DNA of 12,729 bases from Promethearchaeota archaeon (GTDB lineage: Archaea > Asgardarchaeota > Lokiarchaeia > Sigyniarchaeales > Promethearchaeaceae): the NCBI GenBank assembly GCA_014729055.1, contig WJKO01000423.1, forward strand, positions 1-12,729, written 5' to 3'. Position numbers and translations under genes: made by a program. The notes under the pieces were generated by a model, which was not told where the DNA came from, did no database searches, and saw only the letters and a program-made list of their open reading frames with translations. Below are positions 6,408-12,337 of this stretch, piece after piece. How positions within the stretch are numbered: position 1 is the first letter of the stretch; each line of letters starts with the position of its first letter.

Positions 6408-7862
6408 ATGAAGTTATCAAAATATCAAATGAGAATAATGAAATATCCTAGTTGGTTAATCAATCTTATTTATCTGGGAACTACAACTTTTATTATTTTA
6501 GTCGGGCTTTTCGTTCCTTATACCGTGATCGGTTCAAATGTTATTGAGACTGATAAAAAAGTAGCAGCTTTTTATTATGGTTGGTATAGTAATGATACGG
6601 ATTTCAGCCAAACGAATCCTTATCTAATTGAAGATACAGCACAATGGGCACATTGGAATTGCCCAGGATATGACCCACCAATAAATGCATGTTCGACATT
6701 TACACCAGAATTGGGTTGGTATGATTCTGCTGATCCCTATGTTTTAGAAAAACACCTAAAAGATGCGGAATGGGCGGGTATTGATGCATTTATATGTTCT
6801 TATTGGGGATATAATGGATTTGAATTTCGGAATATTGAAAATCTTTTAAGAGTGGCAGATGCAATTAATTCGAATCTTTCATTTAGTTTGTATTTTGAGA
6901 CATCAATGGGGAACTTACCTGAAGAAGAAAATAACCAAATCATTGAGACGTTATCAACAGAATTAGAGTATATCTATGATTTTTTTACAACGGGCGGTTT
7001 TCAAGATCTAATATGGATGGAGGACGAAAAACCCGTCCTCTTTGCCTATGTAGTTAGAGATTATGACGCATCCGTTTGGAGTACAGTTATTGATGATTTA
7101 GCTAATAATGATAAAGAATTCTTTTTAGTTGCAGACAGACCCGGAGATAAACCTGAATATAACCGAAACTTCGAGGGATCACATCAATATGACGTTTATT
7201 ATCCGACATACCATGATGAATATTTGGAGACCTTCTTAAATATTAAAATTAATTGCGAGACCTACGATCAATTATTTATCGCCGGAGTGTCACCAGGTTA
7301 TGACGATCATAAAGTGCGTGATGGACATCCTGCCTTATTGCGAGAAAAGGGCAATACCTACGTACAGAGTTGGGAAACTGCGATTTCACTTAATCCGAAT
7401 TGGATTACAATTACAAGCTGGAATGAATGGCATGAAGGAACCGAGATTGAGCCAAGCATTGAGAACTCAGATTTAGCATTAAATCAAACTAAAATTTTTA
7501 TCGAAGAATTTAAAAGCGGACAATATAATGCTTTAACGCCAAAGAGATTCTATGCTGGAATGATTATCCATATGCTTGTTGCCTTAGCTATAAGCTGGCT
7601 AATTTGGGGAATATATGCGCTGTTTTCTAAAAAAGGTTTAGAACGGCTCGTTAAATTGAATAAGCCATTAGCACTAATCTTTGGGATTTTAGCTTTGTTA
7701 ATTTCAGTCGCTGGACCTGGATATTTTTTAATTGCCGAAATAATTAATCATAGTTATTTTGAAGTCAGCGGAGAACTGTGGAGTTATCTATTAATTGCGG
7801 CTCAAATTGCTAATATAGTATCGATTCAACAAATGGCATTATTTTTGGGAGAAGAGAGATAA
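6408..7862 (+). CDS. Membrane-anchored GH99-like glycoside hydrolase (endo-alpha-mannosidase type)
   Basis: The 484-residue product has an N-terminal helix (about 17-40) after a basic start, a large domain (about 50-370), and three more hydrophobic helices (about 382-406, 420-446, 456-480). Basic residues at 1-12 and 408-419 predict an extracytoplasmic enzyme domain with both protein ends inside. The domain matches the GH99/GH71-like family: AAFYYGWY (53-60), WAHWN (80-84), GWYDSADP (103-110), AGIDAFICSYWG (123-134) and SWNEWHEGTEIEP (337-349). In characterised GH99 enzymes two glutamates three residues apart in this last motif are catalytic, matching E340 and E343 here. GH99 members cut internal alpha-1,2-mannosidic linkages in N-glycans or mannans. 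The specificity is inferred, and a more distant GH71-like activity is possible. Role: probably trimming of surface or scavenged glycans. Confidence 0.82.
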   Translation: MKLSKYQMRIMKYPSWLINLIYLGTTTFIILVGLFVPYTVIGSNVIETDKKVAAFYYGWYSNDTDFSQTNPYLIEDTAQWAHWNCPGYDPPINACSTFTPELGWYDSADPYVLEKHLKDAEWAGIDAFICSYWGYNGFEFRNIENLLRVADAINSNLSFSLYFETSMGNLPEEENNQIIETLSTELEYIYDFFTTGGFQDLIWMEDEKPVLFAYVVRDYDASVWSTVIDDLANNDKEFFLVADRPGDKPEYNRNFEGSHQYDVYYPTYHDEYLETFLNIKINCETYDQLFIAGVSPGYDDHKVRDGHPALLREKGNTYVQSWETAISLNPNWITITSWNEWHEGTEIEPSIENSDLALNQTKIFIEEFKSGQYNALTPKRFYAGMIIHMLVALAISWLIWGIYALFSKKGLERLVKLNKPLALIFGILALLISVAGPGYFLIAEIINHSYFEVSGELWSYLLIAAQIANIVSIQQMALFLGEER

Positions 7863-7864
7863 GT

Positions 7865-8521
7865 TTATCCAAATACTTCTTTTCCTTTTTCATATCCTAA
7901 ATCAAAGGCCTTTATATTCATATCGGGTTGTCGCAATTCACGTTTTATAACATTTTTATAATCATCGATTTTAATAAAGGGAATAGAACCACTAGCAACA
8001 GCAAAACCCAGCATTATCATATTCATTTTTTGGGCGTCATCAAAGTGATCCAACGCCATTTCCGTAGCATTTATGAAAAATACATTATTGCTAATCTCCT
8101 TTAAGATCTTTTCAATTGTCTCTAATTTTGGATATTCATCCATCTTTGCCGCCACCAGTATAGGAGGAATCGTCCTACTATTGATGCAAAATATGGTTCT
8201 CTCAGAAGCAAATTGTGCACGGCGTAATACTTCTGAAGGCTCAAATCCTAAATACAAGTCTGCTCCTCCATAACAGATACTTGGAGAATATAGGTTTTTT
8301 CTAACATTATGAGATAATATTTTTTGATATCGTGTGTGTGATGTGATGGCACCTTCACGCTGGGCTAGACCGTGCATTTCAGATCCGAAAATGGACTGAC
8401 AATTACTATCATGTGCAGCAAACTCAATCAGTCTTTTAATTGTTATAACTCCTTGACCCGCCGTACCCGCTATGACTATATTGATAATATCAGTTTCTTG
8501 AAATTTTGTTTTATGGTTCAC
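7865..8521 (-). CDS. iorB: Indolepyruvate:ferredoxin oxidoreductase, beta subunit
   Basis: This 218-residue protein is the gamma-domain type subunit of 2-oxoacid:ferredoxin oxidoreductases. It shows the signature NIVIAGTAGQGVIT (14-27) and the conserved block GSEMHGLAQREGAITSHTRY (46-65). With IorA it oxidatively decarboxylates aryl pyruvates (from Trp, Phe, Tyr transamination) to aryl-acetyl-CoA, reducing ferredoxin. The complex is cytosolic. The start is GTG at 8521, overlapping the last 11 bases of iorA. A perfect GGAGGT SD lies inside iorA at 8535-8530, 8 nt before the GTG, which fixes this start and implies translational coupling. The stop lies only 2 bases from the stop of the converging GH99-like gene. 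Length and motifs are typical, with no sign of damage. Confidence 0.93.
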   Translation of the reverse strand: MNHKTKFQETDIINIVIAGTAGQGVITIKRLIEFAAHDSNCQSIFGSEMHGLAQREGAITSHTRYQKILSHNVRKNLYSPSICYGGADLYLGFEPSEVLRRAQFASERTIFCINSRTIPPILVAAKMDEYPKLETIEKILKEISNNVFFINATEMALDHFDDAQKMNMIMLGFAVASGSIPFIKIDDYKNVIKRELRQPDMNIKAFDLGYEKGKEVFG

Positions 8522-10454
8522 GGAATGAGACCTCCTTATCGAACGGATACAAATCTATCTTATTAATTGCATGATTCGGGCAGATTTCAAAGCAGACTCC
8601 ACACCGAATACACCGATCTTGATCAATTTGCATTTGCTCTTGACCATTGATGGTTGTTCTGCGGATTGCTGGACAGCCCAAGACTCTTGCACATTCCATA
8701 CACATTTGACAATTAGAGATGACGTACATTATTTCACGCACTTTTTCTCCTTGTTCCTTCAACTTTCTAATCTCAGATTGTCTAAATCTGTTTGCTTGAA
8801 GAGCACACTCCCTTCTGATGATAATTACTTTAACTCCTTTTTTCGTTTTTGCTTTTTCAATAGTTCGTATTAAATTATGAGGATCATAGCTGTCTGCAAC
8901 TTTTAACCATTTAACGCCAATAGCTTCACAAATTTTTGATATAGAGAGTTTATGGTTAGTTACACCTACTACTTCTTGATGGCCGGTCATAGCCACCCAG
9001 TTATTTACAAAAATAAACAAAATAATATTACAATCATAATTTACGGCTTCTGCTAATGGTGCCATCCCCGTATGGAGAAAAGTGGAATCTCCAATAAAGG
9101 CAATGATATTTTGGTCTGTTTTTGAAGATAATCCGATAGCAGCACTTAATCCCCCGCTCATACAAATAATAAAATCACTACATTCATTCGGCGGAAAGAA
9201 CGACATCACATAGCATCCTATGTCTCCTGCTATAACTGTGTTTTCTAAATCATTTGTTGCTTTCTTTATTGCATATAAGGTTGCCCGTTCAGGACACCCG
9301 CTACAAAAAGTAGGAAATCTTTTTGGAATAATGTTCTGAAAACTATTATAATATTTCTGGGCTTTCAACATAATCTGACTAGGTTGTTTATTGAATATTT
9401 TGGCCAGTACTTCTGATACTAAACCAGTACTATACTCACCAAATTTTGGAAAATATTTCTGACCAATCACTTCAACCTTTAAATTATTTTTATGGCATAT
9501 TTCAGCAATTTTCACTTCTAAAAAGGGTTCTAACTCTTCTATGATAATAACTCTATTCAGTTTTTGTAAAAATCCAATTATTTCATCATAATTTATGGGA
9601 TATATTATACCCAATTTCATAATAGGTACATCATTGAGATTTAATTGATTTAACGCCTCCATAGTATAACCAAACGGCATACCACTAGTAACGATACCCG
9701 TCGTATTAGTGCCTTCAATATAACGATTCAGACCAAGCTTTGGTAATTCTTTACGTACTTCTTCTATTCTTTCATATAATCTAACGTGGTTATTTATTGC
9801 ATGTGGTGGTAATGAACAATATTTAGGAATGTTTCTTGTGAAATGATGCTTTTCTTTTGGTTTTTGTATCTCACCTAACTTCACAATTCCTCGAGAATGT
9901 GCAACACGAGTTGAGGTGCGGAAATATACAGGTATATCGTGTTTTTCTGATAATTCAAAAGCTATTTTAATCCAATCTTTATTTTCTTGAGGCGACCAAG
10001 GTTCGATAACGGGGAGATGTAACATCCATGAATAAAACCGGTCATTTTGTTCTTGATGACTACCTAAACTTCCTGGATCTGCACCTACAACTAAAACCAT
10101 TGCCCCTGGTCCGGGTCCATTTAAAGCTATTACGGACAATGGATCCGAAGCAACATTTAGACCTACATGTTTTAAAGGGTTTAAAACTCTTGAACCCGCC
10201 CATGCAGCACCGACACACTCTGATACAGCCACAGCTTCATTTATTGCCCAATGATGAACCAAATATTCTCTTAATTCAGCATCATTCTTTAGAAGCATTT
10301 GGAAGGTTTCACCAATATCACTTGTAGGGGTGCCAGGGTATTGTGCAACGAAGCCAACGCCAGCTTCTAAACAACCCCGTACTATGGCTTCATTTCCTAT
10401 CATTAGGGCTTCTTTATTTTCACCCAAATAGAATCTATTATCTTTTGATGACAT
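8511..10454 (-). CDS. iorA: Indolepyruvate:ferredoxin oxidoreductase, alpha subunit
   Basis: The 647-residue catalytic subunit binds thiamine diphosphate and iron-sulfur clusters. Domains in order: the pyrimidine-binding domain (about 15-190, with AQYPGTPTSDI), a central transketolase C-like domain (about 245-355), and the TPP domain, which starts at FCSGCPER (383-390). Its TPP/Mg motif begins at GDST (455-458) and ends at NN (484-485), the expected spacing. A C-terminal ferredoxin domain follows. The first cluster has C582, C585, C588 and C594. The second, C615-x2-C618-x2-C621-x3-C625-P, is canonical 4Fe-4S. The enzyme converts aryl pyruvates plus CoA to aryl-acetyl-CoA, CO2 and reduced ferredoxin, a typical route of peptide fermentation in anaerobic archaea. 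Start ATG at 10454 follows a TATA-like box about 33 bases upstream. It is the first gene of the iorA-iorB operon. Confidence 0.95.
   Translation of the reverse strand: MSSKDNRFYLGENKEALMIGNEAIVRGCLEAGVGFVAQYPGTPTSDIGETFQMLLKNDAELREYLVHHWAINEAVAVSECVGAAWAGSRVLNPLKHVGLNVASDPLSVIALNGPGPGAMVLVVGADPGSLGSHQEQNDRFYSWMLHLPVIEPWSPQENKDWIKIAFELSEKHDIPVYFRTSTRVAHSRGIVKLGEIQKPKEKHHFTRNIPKYCSLPPHAINNHVRLYERIEEVRKELPKLGLNRYIEGTNTTGIVTSGMPFGYTMEALNQLNLNDVPIMKLGIIYPINYDEIIGFLQKLNRVIIIEELEPFLEVKIAEICHKNNLKVEVIGQKYFPKFGEYSTGLVSEVLAKIFNKQPSQIMLKAQKYYNSFQNIIPKRFPTFCSGCPERATLYAIKKATNDLENTVIAGDIGCYVMSFFPPNECSDFIICMSGGLSAAIGLSSKTDQNIIAFIGDSTFLHTGMAPLAEAVNYDCNIILFIFVNNWVAMTGHQEVVGVTNHKLSISKICEAIGVKWLKVADSYDPHNLIRTIEKAKTKKGVKVIIIRRECALQANRFRQSEIRKLKEQGEKVREIMYVISNCQMCMECARVLGCPAIRRTTINGQEQMQIDQDRCIRCGVCFEICPNHAINKIDLYPFDKEVSFREP
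8530..8535 (-). promoter_or_regulatory. Perfect Shine-Dalgarno of iorB inside iorA
   Basis: GGAGGT on the minus strand, within the last codons of iorA, sits 8 nt upstream of the iorB GTG. It decides the iorB start and shows that SD-led initiation operates in this genome alongside leaderless genes. Confidence 0.85.
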
Positions 10455-10480
10455 CTTGTTTCGTCTTTAATTATCTGGTT

Positions 10481-10492
10481 TTTGTATAAATT
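10481..10492 (-). promoter_or_regulatory. TATA-like promoter of the iorAB operon
   Basis: On the minus strand TTTATACAAA lies centred near 10487, with CCAAA immediately upstream as a possible BRE. The predicted transcription start is about 10461, giving a leader of roughly 7 nt before the iorA ATG at 10454. Confidence 0.45.
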
Positions 10493-10548
10493 TGGATAAA
10501 TCTTGGAACTCATAATCCGAAAAATTCTATTAAATTGGCTCAGAAAAC

Positions 10549-11076
10549 CTAAATTTTCCCATCTTCTTCAAAATATTGAACTAATTTCTTAAATGCTGCT
10601 TCAATGTTCAATCCATCTTTAGAAGATGTACGAATGTAATCCCTAAAGCCATGCTTTTCCAAAAACTCCTTCATCTTCTCATCTGAAATTCGTTGTTTGT
10701 CCACTAAATCGGCTTTCGTTGAAACAAGTAAAAGAGAAGCATCTGGATCGACACTTTTTTTTACAAGCTTAATCCATTCAGGTAGATTTCTAAAAGTGGG
10801 ATAACGTGATTCGTCGAAAACAATTAAGCCACCAGCTGATCCTTTTACATATATGGGAAGAATGACTTTGAAACGTTCTTCTCCTCCAAGATCCCAAATC
10901 TGAAGTCTTATTTCTTTACCTTTAGGGGTCTTTATTTTATATAATGAATGTTGCACACCAATTGTAATGATTGTATTGGCATTAAATACTCCTCTAATTA
11001 ATCTTTCGATTAATGTGGTCTTTCCAACCCCTCCTTCACCACATAAAAATACTTTGATTATCGGTGCTCTGCTCAA
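10549..11076 (-). CDS. Ras/Rab-like small GTPase (Asgard-type)
   Basis: This 175-residue protein is a complete small GTPase domain. Visible G motifs: G1 GEGGVGKT (13-20), G2 Thr38 in TIGV (Rab-like), G3 WDLGGEERF (61-69), G4 TKAD (120-123; Thr replaces Asn of NKxD, as in Rho proteins) and G5 SSK (151-153). The residue aligned with Ras Gln61 is Glu66, and the second G3 residue pair is GG as in Arf. There is no C-terminal cysteine for prenylation, no N-terminal myristoylation glycine and no membrane helix, so it is probably soluble. Ras-like GTPases are strongly expanded in Asgard archaea; partner and process are unknown. The start is TTG at 11076, supported by a GAGGT SD (11089-11085) with a 9-nt spacer and by lack of any upstream ATG before an in-frame stop. 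No GAP, GEF, roadblock or longin gene is adjacent. Confidence 0.93.
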   Translation of the reverse strand: MSRAPIIKVFLCGEGGVGKTTLIERLIRGVFNANTIITIGVQHSLYKIKTPKGKEIRLQIWDLGGEERFKVILPIYVKGSAGGLIVFDESRYPTFRNLPEWIKLVKKSVDPDASLLLVSTKADLVDKQRISDEKMKEFLEKHGFRDYIRTSSKDGLNIEAAFKKLVQYFEEDGKI

Positions 11077-11084
11077 CGAATTTA

Positions 11085-11089
11085 ACCTC
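11085..11089 (-). promoter_or_regulatory. Shine-Dalgarno that fixes the TTG start of the small GTPase
   Basis: GAGGT on the minus strand, 8-9 nt before the TTG at 11076. The same bases can pair with AACCT just upstream (11099-11095), so in a longer transcript this SD could be hidden in a small hairpin. Confidence 0.6.
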
Positions 11090-11112
11090 GAAAAAGGTTT
11101 TCTATAGTTTTC

Positions 11113-11121
11113 TATTTTATA
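11113..11121 (-). promoter_or_regulatory. TATA-like box upstream of the small GTPase
   Basis: TATAAAATA on the minus strand, centred near 11117, predicts transcription start near 11091, just before the SD. The BRE position immediately upstream overlaps the outer arm of an inverted repeat (11120-11174). Confidence 0.45.
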
Positions 11122-11174
11122 CTTTAATTTAACTTAATTTAATTCTAATTAAATTGGTTTGAATAATTAAAGTA
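11120..11174. repeat. 55-bp nested inverted repeat between GNAT and GTPase genes
   Basis: Outer arms TACTTTAATT (11120-11129) and AATTAAAGTA (11165-11174) are perfect 10-bp complements. Inside them AATTTAATT (11136-11144) and AATTAAATT (11147-11155) are perfect 9-bp complements separated by only CT. The region between the arms also pairs partly. On the minus strand it lies downstream of the acetyltransferase stop and upstream of the GTPase TATA box, so it could end one transcript, regulate the next, or both. Confidence 0.6.
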
Positions 11175-11206
11175 AGTAGTCAATAATTAACAAAATTTGT
11201 TTATTT

Positions 11207-11767
11207 TTAATCTCCAATCCATTTTTCCATTAGTATTTCATCAATGTATTGCCCATTCATGAAAAAATGTTTCTTTCTTACGCCCACTGTATCAAATCCC
11301 AATTTTTGATATAGTGAAATCGCATGTTTATTTGTTTCAAAGACAGTAAGTATGATTTTTTCTTTGCCATTTTCCTGTGCTTCTTCAAGCGAGAATTCAA
11401 TTAGGTGATATCCAATATCCATGTTTCTATGTGACTTTCTTACAATAATTCCGAGAACTCCTACATGATCCGAAGCTTCCCATTGTACATCTTCGATTGT
11501 ACATTGCCCCACAATATCTTCGTCACTATCCAATGATTTGTCTTGTGCAACAATACAGAGATTTCCTAACCCAATTAGGTCTTGGTACCACGTTTTTTTT
11601 TCATAATTAGAGGTTACATGCTCAAATGCGGGGAGATAGCGCCCTTCGTCAACGACTTCATTGTAATTTTCCCATATTGCATTTAAATCGGAGAATTTAA
11701 TATAGCGGATTGTTATTTCTTTCCCATTTTCTAATACTATTTTTCTCTTTTTCCCCACATTCGACAC
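11207..11767 (-). CDS. GNAT family N-acetyltransferase
   Basis: The 186-residue protein has the GNAT fold that transfers acetyl from acetyl-CoA to an amine. Motif A, which binds the pyrophosphate of acetyl-CoA, is VRKSHRNMDIGYHLIE (109-124), with R114, G119 and a Tyr where the last Gly/Ala is common. Motif B is NKHAISLYQKLGF (146-158), a hallmark of the RimI/RimJ-like and PhnO-like branches. The strand ILTVFETN (139-146) precedes it. The substrate (protein N-terminus, small amine or antibiotic) cannot be told. The start is GTG at 11767, and a TATA-like box about 28 bases upstream suggests a leaderless transcript; a GTG at residue 4 is the alternative. It precedes the GTPase on the same strand with a 130-base spacer holding a large inverted repeat, so co-transcription is doubtful. 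Confidence 0.9.
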   Translation of the reverse strand: MSNVGKKRKIVLENGKEITIRYIKFSDLNAIWENYNEVVDEGRYLPAFEHVTSNYEKKTWYQDLIGLGNLCIVAQDKSLDSDEDIVGQCTIEDVQWEASDHVGVLGIIVRKSHRNMDIGYHLIEFSLEEAQENGKEKIILTVFETNKHAISLYQKLGFDTVGVRKKHFFMNGQYIDEILMEKWIGD

Positions 11768-11790
11768 ATCATAAGCAATTAAAACGCTAC

Positions 11791-11799
11791 TTAAAATAT
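11791..11799 (-). promoter_or_regulatory. TATA-like box of the GNAT gene
   Basis: ATATTTTAA on the minus strand is centred about 28 bases before the GTG at 11767, the spacing of a leaderless promoter. It lies just after the T10 tract that ends the upstream gene. Confidence 0.35.
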
Positions 11800-11812
11800 G
11801 TGAATATTGAAT

Positions 11813-11822
11813 AAAAAAAAAA
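11813..11822 (-). terminator. Poly-T terminator of the 133-residue orphan gene
   Basis: A run of 10 T on the minus strand begins 16 bases after the stop codon of the gene at 11839-12240. It matches archaeal T-tract termination and separates that gene from the acetyltransferase. Confidence 0.55.
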
Positions 11823-11838
11823 CTTGACTACATTTAAC

Positions 11839-12240
11839 TTACTTTTTGATAAACAAGTGAATATCTTGTGATAAGTCAAATTCTTCCTCTTCAATCAAGT
11901 ATCGTTTTAAAGCAAGCAAAATAGTATTTGCAGTCTTTATTGGCAACCCAAATTCTACGATATCCCCAGCATCCAAAGAAACACCTCCAGTAATTTCAGT
12001 TCCTAAACTGCATTCAATGCAATCTACTCCTTTTGATTTTAATTCGAGAAACTTCGTTCTTAAATTCGATCCATAAAAAAGTGATCTTTTGCCATTTGTA
12101 ACATTATTGATTTCACACGAAAATAACAAAGGATACCTAAAATCCTCTATTATAAATAGAATATACAATTTTGCCTTAATTCTTAATGTATCAACAACTT
12201 CTATAATAGAAATCCGAGTTAATTCCTTTTTGAATGGCAT
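11839..12240 (-). CDS. Hypothetical protein, 133 residues
   Basis: I do not recognise this family. The sequence alternates hydrophobic strand-like segments (IKAKLYILFIIEDF, about 21-34; YPLLFSCEI, 36-44) with charged turns. A Gly/Asp-rich region follows (about 77-98, ITGGVSLDAGDIVEFGLP), then an amphipathic helix (about 100-118) and an acidic stretch EEEEFDLS. Hydrophobicity near 26-32 is strand-length rather than a membrane helix. Two cysteines (C75, C81 region: DCIECSLG) are too few for a cluster. It starts at ATG 12240, has its own poly-T terminator, and shares a 97-base intergenic region with two inverted repeats with the divergent YedE-like transporter. That arrangement could mean shared control. 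Codon use matches its neighbours, so I take it as a real gene. Confidence 0.65.
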   Translation of the reverse strand: MPFKKELTRISIIEVVDTLRIKAKLYILFIIEDFRYPLLFSCEINNVTNGKRSLFYGSNLRTKFLELKSKGVDCIECSLGTEITGGVSLDAGDIVEFGLPIKTANTILLALKRYLIEEEEFDLSQDIHLFIKK

Positions 12241-12257
12241 ATGAAATTAGCCCCATA

Positions 12258-12274
12258 TATTGAATCTTTCAATA
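12258..12274. repeat. Inverted repeat 1 in the divergent 12241-12337 promoter region
   Basis: TATTGAA (12258-12264) and TTCAATA (12268-12274) are perfect 7-bp arms around TCT. It lies close upstream of the minus-strand start at 12240, where a bound regulator could block initiation. Confidence 0.45.
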
Positions 12275-12277
12275 GTT

Positions 12278-12296
12278 CATCAATTATATATTGATG
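12278..12296. repeat. Inverted repeat 2 in the divergent 12241-12337 promoter region
   Basis: CATCAAT (12278-12284) and ATTGATG (12290-12296) are perfect 7-bp arms around TATAT. The half-site shares ATTGA with the adjacent repeat 4 bases away. The TATATAT-like centre could also serve as the TATA box of the minus-strand gene, about 47 bases before its start codon. Confidence 0.45.
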
Positions 12297-12309
12297 TCTT
12301 CGATAAACC

Positions 12310-12319
12310 TTAAATATTT
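12310..12319 (+). promoter_or_regulatory. TATA-like box of the YedE-like transporter gene
   Basis: TTAAATATTT centred near 12314, preceded by a purine-rich BRE-like GATAAA, lies about 24 bases before the ATG at 12338. This fits a leaderless transcript. Confidence 0.45.
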
Positions 12320-12337
12320 TCGTTTGAAATTCTAAAT

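Noticed and set aside
8571..8873. 100-codon plus-strand open frame inside iorA, rich in Cys and Ser
   Set aside because: It is antisense to the ferredoxin domain of IorA, whose cysteine codons and spacing are clearly under protein-level constraint.
10028..10327. 99-codon plus-strand open frame rich in Leu and His
   Set aside because: Antisense to the conserved N-terminal domain of IorA; no start signal and biased composition.
7865..11076. A functional link between the ior operon and the small GTPase
   Set aside because: They share a strand, but 94 bases, a separate TATA-like promoter before iorA and a stop-proximal spacer lie between them, and no known biology ties them together.
11189..11201. 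Short inverted repeat AACAAA-A-TTTGTT after the acetyltransferase stop
   Set aside because: Six-base arms in a spacer made almost wholly of A and T are likely by chance, and no T tract follows on the minus strand, so I did not call a terminator.
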